Assembly: GCF_002813695.1 (NCBI RefSeq)
Contig: NZ_CP017768.1
Location: 2,451,818-2,515,817, forward strand
Direction of reading: 5' to 3'
Length of the DNA stretch: 64,000 bases
From: Methanobacterium subterraneum
GTDB taxonomy: Archaea; Methanobacteriota; Methanobacteria; Methanobacteriales; Methanobacteriaceae
Part shown: piece by piece, positions 50,316-61,062 of the stretch
Layout of the letters: every line of letters starts with the position of its first letter
Position numbering within the stretch: position 1 is the first letter of the stretch
Notes under the pieces: model-generated
The model's database searches: none
What the model was told of the DNA's origin: nothing
Seen by the model: only the letters and a program-made list of their open reading frames with translations
Program-made: the position numbers and the translations under genes

Positions 50316-50636
50316 TTTAGGCCCTCCAATTGTCTGTAATCAATGTTTTCATTTTAAATTCTATGTGTAATTCCATGTATAAATTCTTTATTGGGAATAT
50401 TATAAAACTTTATGCACAAATACACCCCAAAATTCACATGAGAAAATTAAACATGCTATTAAAGTTTTAAAGAACTTTAAATTAATAAAACAATCGTTGT
50501 TAAGCACAGGGAGTCCTATAATCCTATTTAAACAATTTTAGTGGGAAAGAAGTATTGTTGATTACTTCAATTTTATATAGGAGATGGTTTATATTATTCT
50601 GTAGATACTTATTAGCACCATCAAAAGGGCTTTAAC
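50316..50636. promoter_or_regulatory. Divergent promoter region DUF211 / toprim-dnaG
   Basis: 321 AT-rich bases with no gene. TTTTATATAG at about 50570-50579 is a TATA box candidate for the rightward toprim-dnaG pair. TTAAAGTT-TTAAAG-AACTTTAA (50459-50480) is a perfect 8-bp inverted repeat, though in AT-rich sequence it may be chance. Confidence 0.4.
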
Positions 50637-51056
<420 letters not shown>

Positions 51057-51141
51057 TAGTATTATCCAGATACTGATACTTCAGGCTGCATGACTACGCC
51101 TCATTATCAGCAGTATCTATACATTGATGGAGGCCCAAAAA

Positions 51142-52302
<1,161 letters not shown>

Positions 52303-52366
52303 AATATTTGGGATGAATAGTGATAATTTACTCTTTCGAGCAATCTAAACTTACTAGATTACCGAT

Positions 52367-52392
52367 GATAGTTGCAGTGGCCTGTAACTATC
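52367..52392 (+). terminator. Hairpin after dnaG
   Basis: GATAGTTGCAG-TGGC-CTGTAACTATC folds as an 11-pair stem (one G-U pair) with a four-base loop, followed by AAAACATTTTATTTT. Position 65 bases past the dnaG stop and before the next promoter suits a transcription terminator. Confidence 0.5.
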
Positions 52393-52494
52393 AAAACATT
52401 TTATTTTCATTTATTATACAATTTTTTTAATTTATCCACCAGGATTTCATACAAAACCCTAAAATAGGGGGTAAAAAATTTTTGAGGTGTTATT

Positions 52495-54006
52495 ATGTAT
52501 ATTAACATGAAAAATGAATCTTTAAGAGATTTCCAGAGTACTGCTGATATTCAAATACCTCAAGATCCGCTTGAAAGGGTTATTGGGCATGATGATATTA
52601 TAAAATTTGTTAAAATAGCTGCTAAACAGCGTAGAAATCTCCTTTTGGTTGGACCTCCTGGGATAGGAAAATCTCTCATAGCTAAAGCCATCTCAGTACA
52701 CCTAACTAAACCACAAGAAGAAATCACGGTTGTTCAAAATCCAGAAAGACCAGAACGGCCCTTTGTAGAAATTAAAACCCGTAAAGAAATAGAAAGTGAA
52801 ATCAAAGAGTTAAGGAGAGCTGAGGGGGAATTGGTCAGTCCCCAGGATGTTCCAGAATTGGTGGCAGAACGACTTGGATTCCGCTGCCCGAACTGTGAAA
52901 GCTACACCAGCGCCTATCAAAGTATCTGCCCTCAATGTGGGGCAGACAAATATTCCCATATTAACGCCCGTCGGAAAAACCTGGGGGATCTTTTGGGAAT
53001 GTTTGAGATGAACAGTGGTCCAGTGAGCATTCCCCAGGACAGGGTTACCACCACCCGCATGAATCAGGGTAGGGAAGAGGTGGTGATTTACCAGCGATCA
53101 GATGGGGATAAAATTAAAATACTGGACCAGCACGCCCTGGAAAAGAGAAGGGAAATGGTTGAGGAAAAACCCAAAAACATAATTGTCCCCCTGGAAAGAA
53201 AAAGTTTCATCCAGGCAACCGGGGCCAGTGAAACAGAATTACTGGGTGATGTCCGCCATGATCCATATGGAGGACATCCTGATCTTGGAACACAGCCATA
53301 CGAACGGGTTGTTCCCGGTGCAGTTCATGAGGCACATGAAGGAGTGCTTTTCATTGATGAAATAGTTCATATAGCATCTCTGCAGCGTTATATCTTGAGT
53401 GCCATGCAGGATAAGGTGTTTCCCATTGTGGGCCGAAACCCCCAAAGCGCAGGAAGTTCAGTGAAAGTGGAAGATGTTCCCTGTGATTTCATCTTCGTAG
53501 CGGCCTGCAACATCCGGGATATACAGTACATATTACCTCCGTTACGCTCCCGTATCCAGGGAGAAGGGTATGAAATACTAATGCGCACCACTATGCCGGA
53601 TAACATGGAAAACCAGGCTAAAATGGCACAGTTCGTGGCCCAGGAGATTGAACTGGATGGGAAAATACCCCATGCCACCAGGAGTGCAGTTGAAATAATT
53701 GTGGAAGAGGCCCGGAGAAGAGCACGTGTTATAGATGACCAGAGTGATGCCCTGACTTTAAGACTTCGTGATCTGGGTGGTCTAGTGCGAATGGCCGGTG
53801 ATATGGCAGTTATGGATGGAAGTTCTTTAATTGGAGATAAACACATAAAATTCGCTGTTAAAAATGCCATATCCATTGAGGACCAAATTCTGGAACGTTA
53901 CCAATCCTTTGAACAGGCCATGGATCGTGATCTTTCCAGTTCACAGAAAATGCATTCTGTTGGAAAAGGCACACCCAACGACCATGTGGACCGTAGCTAC
54001 CTTTAA
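52495..54006 (+). CDS. LonB-like AAA+ ATPase with zinc ribbon, no protease domain
   Basis: A 503-residue AAA+ protein of the Lon-B/MCM-like clade: Walker A GPPGIGKS (53-60), Walker B LFIDEI (about 285-290), sensor VAACNIRD, and an arginine finger region LRSRIQGEGYE. A zinc ribbon (CPNC...CPQCG, about 133-155) is inserted between Walker A and B, where LonB normally has membrane helices. After the helical lid (SIEDQILERYQSFEQ) it ends; the Ser-Lys protease domain of Lon is absent. GAGGTGTTATT ribosome site. Often annotated as ATP-dependent protease, which the sequence does not support. Confidence 0.8.
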   Translation: MYINMKNESLRDFQSTADIQIPQDPLERVIGHDDIIKFVKIAAKQRRNLLLVGPPGIGKSLIAKAISVHLTKPQEEITVVQNPERPERPFVEIKTRKEIESEIKELRRAEGELVSPQDVPELVAERLGFRCPNCESYTSAYQSICPQCGADKYSHINARRKNLGDLLGMFEMNSGPVSIPQDRVTTTRMNQGREEVVIYQRSDGDKIKILDQHALEKRREMVEEKPKNIIVPLERKSFIQATGASETELLGDVRHDPYGGHPDLGTQPYERVVPGAVHEAHEGVLFIDEIVHIASLQRYILSAMQDKVFPIVGRNPQSAGSSVKVEDVPCDFIFVAACNIRDIQYILPPLRSRIQGEGYEILMRTTMPDNMENQAKMAQFVAQEIELDGKIPHATRSAVEIIVEEARRRARVIDDQSDALTLRLRDLGGLVRMAGDMAVMDGSSLIGDKHIKFAVKNAISIEDQILERYQSFEQAMDRDLSSSQKMHSVGKGTPNDHVDRSYL

Positions 54007-54173
54007 AGACCCATTATTCTTTGGGTTTATTTTTTTTGTTTTTAATTTGAAGTTGTACTATTAATCCAATATTAATTTGGAAAATGAAAAGATTTAATTA
54101 TTTCAAGTGGGATACTGTTATAAAGATAGCTTGTATTTTAGTTTAACCAATAAAAAAATTTATTATTGATACT

Positions 54174-55172
54174 ATGAACCATTATTCCAACGGAAACTGG
54201 AAATCATCACAGGGGGATCCCACCCAAATCAAAAGATTCATGGGAACTGCTTCTGAATACCCTCAGGAAAAGAACTTTTTAGAAGCCTTTGACCTTCCGG
54301 AAATGATGGAAGACTATCTATTTGAACTGGAAATACGTAACTACTCACGTAACACTATTAAAACATACAGATCCATCATCAACAATTTCTACAAGTTCCT
54401 AAGGGGCGAAAAGGAATTATATGATGAAAGGCAGGTTTTAAGGGGTTTTAAACGTTACATACGTTATCTGAAGCGAGAGAAAAATGTTTCACAGAATTAT
54501 ATTTACCTGGTTACGGTGGTGGTCAAGAAATTCTTTGAGTTCGGTGGGATACACATCCTGGAGGAGGTTAAGACTCCTAAAAGAACCAAATCTCTTCCTA
54601 AATCCCTTAATGAGGAGGAGGTTAAAAGTCTAATTAACGCTCTGGATACTCATGATCCTTTGGATTCAGCATCTATTACATCAGAATCTCTAAAAATTAG
54701 GAATAAGCTATTATTAGCCTTGTTATACTCTTCAGGTCTGCGCGTGTCGGAGCTGGTGACTATTCAAACTAACCATGTGGATTTGGATGAGAGAACCATC
54801 CGGATCAGGGGAAAAGGTGAAAAAGACAGAATAGTTCTTTTTGATGACGCCACCAAATTAATGATTGAGGATTTCCTGGAAAAAAGAACCTGTGAGAGTG
54901 AATACCTTTTTGTGAATCGTTCTGGAAATCATCTCACACCCCGCTATGTGCAGATGATGATAAAGGATTATGCACGGGTAGCAGGTATTAAAAAGAAAGT
55001 AACTCCTCATATATTACGGCATTCATTTGCCACACACCTATTAAAAAATGGTGTGGATATCAGGGCAATTCAACAGCTTTTAGGGCACTCTAACTTGTCT
55101 ACAACTCAAATATATACTAGTGTGGATATGGAGACGCTTAAAAATGTCTATGACCGTGCTAAATTGCGTTGA
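54174..55172 (+). CDS. xerA: Tyrosine recombinase XerA
   Basis: Site-specific recombinase of 332 residues, likely resolving chromosome dimers at dif. SAM-like N-terminal domain with [23 protein letters not shown], and a catalytic domain with Arg in [10 protein letters not shown], Lys in [19 protein letters not shown] and the tyrosine in STTQIYTSV. Not next to an element boundary, so a chromosomal Xer rather than an integrase is likely. Confidence 0.88.
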   Translation: MNHYSNGNWKSSQGDPTQIKRFMGTASEYPQEKNFLEAFDLPEMMEDYLFELEIRNYSRNTIKTYRSIINNFYKFLRGEKELYDERQVLRGFKRYIRYLKREKNVSQNYIYLVTVVVKKFFEFGGIHILEEVKTPKRTKSLPKSLNEEEVKSLINALDTHDPLDSASITSESLKIRNKLLLALLYSSGLRVSELVTIQTNHVDLDERTIRIRGKGEKDRIVLFDDATKLMIEDFLEKRTCESEYLFVNRSGNHLTPRYVQMMIKDYARVAGIKKKVTPHILRHSFATHLLKNGVDIRAIQQLLGHSNLSTTQIYTSVDMETLKNVYDRAKLR

Positions 55173-55568
55173 ATATTTATCATCTCAACATTTCATATTA
55201 TTCTTTTAAAGATTCGTAATGGATTTACTGATTTTCCTGAAATTCAATCTTAATAAATGGTGATGATCTTAATTAATAGATGTTATTTAATAACTTTTAA
55301 TACTATTTTAATAATATTCAATGGTACATACTGGAATAGGTTAGCTTGGATGGTAAATTTATTCTATTTGTATCCCTCAGATCAATTTTTGATATTAATT
55401 CTATTTTCTATTCTTTTTTCTTGGAGAATTTTCGAAAAAATTTTGGAAAAATATTTAATCAATAAAATCGATAAACGATATTGGAATAAGATATTGATAT
55501 TAGATATCGAATATCGATATTAATGGATAGATGTACTAATGGGTAAATCAGTACCAAAGAGGTATAAA
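55173..55568 (+). promoter_or_regulatory. AT-rich spacer with GATAT repeats before padR
   Basis: 396 bases before the padR start. An 88-codon frame at 55257-55523 exists but has no ribosome site and an AT-driven composition. Between about 55476 and 55523 GATATT/GATATC occurs several times, including a perfect 12-bp palindrome AATATCGATATT. A repressor such as the adjoining PadR could bind here. Confidence 0.4.
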
Positions 55569-55871
55569 ATGACATTAAATCGAAAATTCTTCCTGGGTTT
55601 TATCCGGATACACATACTATACCATGCCAGTAAAGAAGAGATATACGGGGTTCAAATGATACAGGAACTTAAAAATCACGGTTATGATGTTAGTCCTGGA
55701 ACAATGTATCCTATTCTGCACTCACTGGAGGGTGAAGGTTTTTTAAAATGTAGAAAAGTAAATGTGCAGGGTAAAATCAGGAAATATTATAAAATAACAT
55801 CCAAAGGACAGAAAATCCTCAAGGAATCCCGTCAGAAAACAGTTGAACTCATCAATGAAGTTATGAAATAA
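55569..55871 (+). CDS. PadR-family transcriptional regulator
   Basis: A 100-residue winged-helix regulator: IYGVQMIQELKNHGYDVSPGTMYPILHSLEGEGFLKCRKVNVQGKIRKYYKITSKG is the PadR domain, with a short C-terminal helix for dimerisation. ATG 55569 is chosen since GAGGTATAAA precedes it; an ATG at 55539 would add ten residues. The MFS transporter downstream is its probable target. Confidence 0.85.
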   Translation: MTLNRKFFLGFIRIHILYHASKEEIYGVQMIQELKNHGYDVSPGTMYPILHSLEGEGFLKCRKVNVQGKIRKYYKITSKGQKILKESRQKTVELINEVMK

Positions 55872-55926
55872 AAAAAATTGAATTGTCATGAAGATATTTT
55901 AGGGCGAAAATGTTTAGGAATGAAAT

Positions 55927-55993
55927 CCAACTAAGTTTAATCTGGAGATCCAACTATGTTAATCTGGAGTTTTAACTAAGTTAATCTGGAAAA
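55927..55993 (+). repeat. Three tandem 22-23 bp repeats in the MFS promoter
   Basis: Copies at 55927-55949, 55950-55971 and 55972-55993 share AACTAAGTTAATCTGGA with small changes. They fill the 136-base gap between padR and the MFS gene and stop just before its ribosome site. Regular spacing of about two helical turns suggests cooperative protein binding. Confidence 0.75.
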
Positions 55994-56007
55994 TATGGGG
56001 TAAATCT

Positions 56008-57195
56008 ATGTTAAACATCAAATTTAAGCTATCTAAAGACATGGTGAAGGATAATGCACTTAAATTTATAGTTCTCCTGGGCTTTGTAAGCTTACTGGGG
56101 GATATGACCTATGAAGGTGCTAGAAGCATTACCGGGCCATACTTGTCTTTACTGGGGGCCAGTGCCGCTGCGGTAGGTTTTGTATCCGGGTTTGGTGAAC
56201 TAGTGGGTTATTCTCTCCGGTTTGCTTCTGGTTATCTGGCAGATAAAAGCAGGCAATACTGGGCCCTGACCATAATTGGCTATGCTGTGAATCTCCTGGC
56301 AGTGCCTCTTCTTGCTCTTGCCGGGAACTGGCCAATGGCAGCCCTACTATTGATCGCTGAAAGAATGGGTAAGGCTATCAGAACTCCTCCCCGGGATGTG
56401 ATGTTATCCCATGCCACCTCACAGGTGGGTCGTGGTTGGGGATTTGGCCTGCACGAGGCCATGGATCAAATTGGAGCAATATTGGGGCCCCTGATAGTTG
56501 CGATTATCTTATATGTCTATGGTAATTACCAGACTGGTTTTGCATTTCTCCTATTACCAGCAATTCTAGCATTAGCTGTCCTGGTTACCTCTAAATTCCT
56601 CTACCCCCATCCACATGACTTGGAAGTTCAAGTACCAAAACTAAAAACCAAGGGTTTAATGAAGGTTTACTGGATATACATCGTTGCGGTGGTTTTTATT
56701 GCCCTAGGATTTGCTGATTTTCCACTGGTGGCCTACCACTTCCAGAAGGTTCAACTGGTTGCCCCGGTGATGATCCCCATTTTCTACTCGGTAGCAATGG
56801 GTGTGGATGCCCTGGCAGCCCTTCTGTTCGGAAGATTATTTGATAAGATGGGGATGTGGGCCCTGATAATGGCAGTTATGTGTTCTGCTTTTTTTGCACC
56901 CATGGTATTCTGGGGTGACTTTAACTTGGCGTTACTGGGGATGGCACTATGGGGCGTGGGTATGGGGGCTCAAGAATCCATAATGAGAGCCGCAGTGGCT
57001 GAAATGTCCCCAGTTAAGGTAAGAGGTTCAGCATATGGGGTTTTCAGTATTATCTATGGTTTTTCATGGTTTGCAGGCAGTTTCATCCTTGGCCTACTAT
57101 ATGATTTTTCATTCACTGCCATGGTGATGTTTTCACTGGGCGCACAGCTTTTATCGGTGATGCCCCTATTTGTAATCCGGAATTATCGTCCTTAG
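56008..57195 (+). CDS. Major facilitator superfamily transporter
   Basis: A 395-residue membrane protein with about 11-12 helices. MFS marks are SGFGELVGYSLRFASGYLADKSRQYWAL between helices 2 and 3 and ALLFGRLFDKMGMWAL in the second half; AERMGKAIRTPPRDVMLSHA is typical of a subgroup of bacterial efflux-like MFS proteins. Substrate unknown; a drug or metal exporter under PadR control is plausible. GGGGTAAATCT ribosome site. Confidence 0.83.
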   Translation: MLNIKFKLSKDMVKDNALKFIVLLGFVSLLGDMTYEGARSITGPYLSLLGASAAAVGFVSGFGELVGYSLRFASGYLADKSRQYWALTIIGYAVNLLAVPLLALAGNWPMAALLLIAERMGKAIRTPPRDVMLSHATSQVGRGWGFGLHEAMDQIGAILGPLIVAIILYVYGNYQTGFAFLLLPAILALAVLVTSKFLYPHPHDLEVQVPKLKTKGLMKVYWIYIVAVVFIALGFADFPLVAYHFQKVQLVAPVMIPIFYSVAMGVDALAALLFGRLFDKMGMWALIMAVMCSAFFAPMVFWGDFNLALLGMALWGVGMGAQESIMRAAVAEMSPVKVRGSAYGVFSIIYGFSWFAGSFILGLLYDFSFTAMVMFSLGAQLLSVMPLFVIRNYRP

Positions 57196-58469
57196 AATGA
57201 TATTGACACTGTCAAAAACTTGGGGGTTTTTGAAATTTGTGTTTTGATAAACAATTTGGTTATCCTTGTTTAAACTCATTATTTCCTGAAATAAAAAACT
57301 AAAAACTTTTATAATAAGGGGAGCATAGTATTTTCTATGCTAAACAGAAAAATACTTGCTCCAATTGATAGTTTGTTTGATCAGAGTTATAAACTTTCCT
57401 ATTTTTGTGAAGATTTATCGAAATATGAGGAAAATCATTTAAAATCGATTGAAAGAGATGATAATGTATTTAATTCGTTGAATACTTGGTATAAAAAGGA
57501 TATTTTTCATATTGAGGTGCTGGTTTCTTTTTGTCCGGAGTGTTTCAGTAAATCTGTGATTAAAAATGGAGTTAAAGAAAGAAAACTTTATTTTTATGAT
57601 GAAGGAGTTGTTAACGCTGAAATTCAAATGTACAAGTGTAAAAAATGTGGTAAAAAGTTTAAAACAGATATATCAGACATTGTAGATGATAATAGTAACT
57701 TTTCAAATGAATTCAAAGAAAAATGCGTTGAATTAGCTGGTTTATTCTTGGGATCAATCCGTAAAATTGCTTATAAAATTAAAAAAGACACGGGGATCAG
57801 TGTTTCAAGGCAAACAATTGAAAACTGGATACTTGGATATGAAATCCCTAAAAAAGAAGTAAAAAATCTTTATAGTGGTTATTACATTTTTGACGTGGAG
57901 TGGATTAAGCTTAACGGCTTTTGGAATTACCGTTTCGCTTTATTCGACAGTAAACAGAATATTATCGTTGCTGATGAAATATACTCCAAAGAGAATTCCA
58001 CGAACATACAAAAGTTTTTAGAGGAATCCACCAGAAATCAAAAGAAAATAGCAATAACAAGCGATTTAGATGAAAAATATAAACCCATAATTGAAGGATT
58101 AGAGTTTACGCATCAGTGGTGTTTATTTCATGTGTTTAAAAACATAAATAAGAAAATAAAAGAATACATAAGAGATAATGAATTGTCTGATGATGAATTA
58201 GAGAATATAAGGCAAGAAAAACTAGAAATATTCAGTTTATTTAACAGTAAATCATTTAAAGAAGCTAGAACTCGAATGGATGAAATATTAAATCAAATAA
58301 AAGATTATTCAAAGGTTATTCAATCAATTATCATGGATTCGTTAATGCCTTACTTCAAAACATACTTTTCGTACCTTTTAGATGAAAATATTGAACGAAC
58401 TTCAAATAAATTGGAAAACCAATTCCAAAAAACCTTTCCTAAAAGTATTAAAAGAATAATGAAGATTAA

Positions 58470-59700
58470 AAAAGGTGGGTGTTGACCCTTCAAAATACTG
58501 AAGTTTTATATAGTAGTTAGGACCATATTTATACTTAAGGGGATGTGTTTTTATGGGTGTTCGTGGTCCTAAACCTGGTTTTGTGGATGTGGCTTGTCCT
58601 AACAAGAGCTGTGCAGATTACGGGAAAACTGAAAACGGTAATATTGTGGGTAATGGAACCTACCAGACAAAAAATGGTCCTGTTCACAAATTTATTTGTC
58701 GAACATGCTCTAAAAGTTTCACTTCACATTCAAATACAATATTACACGATTTAAGAACAAATGAAGAGACAGTTTTTTTGGCTTTGAAAATGATTTTAAA
58801 AGGCATGAGTTTACGGAGCACAGCAGAAGTTTTAGGTGTTAAACTGGATACTGTGCGCAGATGGCTGCGCATAGCTTCTGAACACAGCGAAGAAATAAAC
58901 AAAGTCCTTATGAAAGACATAAAAGTTGATAAAGTGGAGTTAGATGAGTTGTGGACTTTTGTTAAAAAAAAACAGTTCCGAGAATGGAGCATGAATCAGA
59001 AGATGAAAGATGGATCTGGTTAAGCTTCGCACCTGAACACAGACTAATCCTAGCAGCCTACGCAGGTGCCATGACTCAAGATGCGGCTGATGAGATTGTT
59101 AAACAAACATGTGATCGAATAAACGAAGAGGAATTACCTTTATTTGTCACCGACGGAAGAAAATACTACGCACAAGCACTATTGGACAGATACAGCTATA
59201 CAAAGGAGTTTTCAAGGACCGATAAACGAGGACGTCCACGAAAACCGAAACAAATGCCATTGCCTGAGTTAAAATATGCTCAAGTAGTGAAGGAGCGAGA
59301 GGGAAGTAAAGTGGTTAATATTGAAAAACGCATTATATATGGTATGGAAGAAGATATTGACTTTAGTTTCATCTCTACTTCTTACATAGAACGAGAAAAT
59401 TTGACTTTAAGACAAGATAACAACAGATTAACAAGAAAAACATTAGGATATTCCAAAAAAGACGAATGGCTCCAACACCACGCCACACTACAAATGACAG
59501 ACCATAACTTCGTACGAACACACGATTCCCTGAAAAAACCTTGCAAAACACATTTAAATGGTAAATTGTGGAGAAAATATCAAAAAAGAACACCTATGAT
59601 GTCCGTAGGAATCACAGACCATATCTGGACCCTGGAAGAATTACTAACATTCCCATACCACAAAAACATCAACACATAAAAGGGTCAACACCAAAAGGTG
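58470..59700 (+). mobile_element. IS1-family insertion sequence nested in the ISM1-like element
   Basis: The element is 58478-59692 (1215 bp). Ends are inverted repeats beginning GGTGTTGACCCTT; AAAAGGTG is duplicated on both sides (58470-58477 and 59693-59700). Removing the element and one repeat restores exactly the uninterrupted sequence seen in copy 1. Length, 8-bp duplication and transposase match archaeal IS1 elements. Confidence 0.9.
58553..59679 (+). CDS. IS1-family transposase in two frames (possible programmed -1 shift)
   Basis: The first frame (58553-59023) encodes a zinc-finger/HTH part: CPNKSC...CRTCSKSF, MSLRSTAEVLGVKLDTVRRWL, and the first catalytic Asp in ELDELWTFVKKK. The second (to 59679), in the -1 frame, carries WIWLSFAPEHRLILAAY, the second Asp in FVTDGRKYY, and the IS1 motif SYIERENLTLR...RLTRKTLGYSK with the catalytic Glu. 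The join is at nine A then C (58964-58973), containing A-AAA-AAC, the heptamer used by bacterial IS1 for -1 frameshifting. A one-base slip mutation is the alternative. Confidence 0.82.
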
Positions 59701-59937
59701 CAATGTCGCGAATAAATATCAGAATAGAAATCCTAAACCAGATAAAGGTTTTTGACTCTTAACCCCCAAGTTTTTGACAGAGCCATGATATTGGTTTTTT
59801 ATAATAATATAAAGATTAAATTATATATCTAATAAGAGATTACAGTTCAGATTATCAAAATAATCCAAACAGCGGATAACCAGTCTATAAATTAGTATGA
59901 GATGGTAAAGAATTAATCGTGGATAGGGGGTGCTTTT

Positions 59938-60894
59938 TTGTCTTTGAGAAAATTCTCACGACCATACCTGGTTTCAAGTAGATGCATTGAATTTGAGGCT
60001 TGCCGTTACAACGGCCTTATTATAAGAAGTAGTATGGTGGAAAAGCTTAAAAAGCACGCTGACTTCGCCCCAGTATGTCCAGAGGTGGAAATTGGGCTGG
60101 GAATACCCCGAAAACCTATTCACCTGGAAAAGGACCATGAACAGATAGAACTGGTTCAACCAGCCACTGGATACAATTGCACAGATAAAATGTTAGAATT
60201 TTCAGATTCATTTTTAAAGTCCCTTGAGGGTGTTGATGGTTTTATATTGAAAAATAAATCCCCATCATGTGGAGTAAAGGCAGTTAAAGTATATCCTAAA
60301 GGTGGAATGTCAAGACCCTGGACAGATGGGATTGGATTATTCGCTGCAGCAGTTTTTAGATGCTACCCACTCACCCCAGTGGAGGATGAGGGACGGTTGC
60401 GTAATTATCACCTTCGGGAAAATTTCCTCACCCGTATTTACACCCTGGCAGATTTCAGGCAGAATGTCTCCAATGGTGATTTTAGTAATATACTCGATTT
60501 TCACCGTAAAAATAAGCTCTTATTTTCATCATTCAGTCAAATACACTCCCAGAAACTGGGAAGATTGGTATCCAACTCAAAAAAAATACCATTTCCGGAA
60601 TTGGTTCAAAAATATGGGACTGTTATGAAAGAGATGCTTAAGAATGATCCCCTGCCTCCGGCTAATATTAATGTATTGATGCATGCATTTGGTCATTTTT
60701 CCAGGGATCTCACCCCTCCTGAGAAATCATTCTTCCTGGATTCTCTGGAAAAATATCGCCAGGGAAGAGTTCCCCTTCTGGTGAACCAAAACTTACTTAA
60801 ATCATGGATTATCCGTTTTAACAATGAATATTTGATGGATCAAACTTTTTTCGAACCTTACCCTGAGGAGTTAATGGAAATAACATTCATTTAA
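59938..60894 (+). CDS. DUF523-DUF1722 (YbgA-like) protein
   Basis: A 318-residue protein with an N-terminal DUF523 domain (YLVSSRCIEFEACRYNG, FAPVCPEVEIGLGIPR, LKNKSPSCGVKAVKVY; conserved cysteines suggest a metal or Fe-S site) and a C-terminal DUF1722 domain (HRKNKLLFSSFSQIHSQKLGRLV, YRQGRVPLLVNQNLLKSWI). TTG start at 59938 after GGGGGTG. In many bacteria, as in E. coli ybgA-phr, it is paired with photolyase; here the photolyase gene follows too. Confidence 0.85.
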   Translation: MSLRKFSRPYLVSSRCIEFEACRYNGLIIRSSMVEKLKKHADFAPVCPEVEIGLGIPRKPIHLEKDHEQIELVQPATGYNCTDKMLEFSDSFLKSLEGVDGFILKNKSPSCGVKAVKVYPKGGMSRPWTDGIGLFAAAVFRCYPLTPVEDEGRLRNYHLRENFLTRIYTLADFRQNVSNGDFSNILDFHRKNKLLFSSFSQIHSQKLGRLVSNSKKIPFPELVQKYGTVMKEMLKNDPLPPANINVLMHAFGHFSRDLTPPEKSFFLDSLEKYRQGRVPLLVNQNLLKSWIIRFNNEYLMDQTFFEPYPEELMEITFI

Positions 60895-61062
60895 TCAACT
60901 AGTCCTTCAATTTAATCAAAAATTCCCATATATTCAAAAATTACATTGTAAATCACTCAACACTAAACAAGATCCTAATTAAGTGATTTACCGGGATGAT
61001 AATGGGATTAGATGAGTCCATTAACAGCAGGGTGAATTAATGATCAATCAAGGGGATGAAAT

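Larger units (their letters stand above)
57337..59762 (+). pseudogene. ISM1-like transposase split by an IS1-family insertion
   Basis: Residues 1-380 are intact and in one frame (57337-58478): zinc finger CPEC...CKKCG, HTH, FDVEWIKLNGF, ITSDLDEKYKPI and TNKLENQFQKTFPKSIKRIMK. Then an IS1 element interrupts it; the missing last 20 residues (AMSRINIRIEILNQIKVFDS) lie beyond it at 59701-59762. The truncated product would end KKGGC. This copy shows the undamaged centre of the gene that is mutated in copy 1. Confidence 0.86.
57197..59792 (+). mobile_element. ISM1-like insertion sequence, copy 2, interrupted by an IS1 element
   Basis: The element spans 57205-59784, with the same inverted ends as the copy at 30143 and ATGATATT on both flanks (57197-57204 and 59785-59792). 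Without the 1215-bp inner element and its 8-bp duplication it would be 1357 bp, two bases longer than copy 1, which lost two. It inserted directly behind the MFS gene stop. Confidence 0.88.

Noticed and set aside
54174..55172. Tyrosine recombinase as the integrase of a mobile island starting here
   Set aside because: No tRNA gene, att-like direct repeats or phage genes nearby; the sequence fits chromosomal XerA.
55257..55523. An 88-codon open frame between xerA and padR
   Set aside because: No ribosome site; Ile/Leu/Tyr/Asn-rich composition expected of AT-rich spacer; its end is made of the GATAT repeats.
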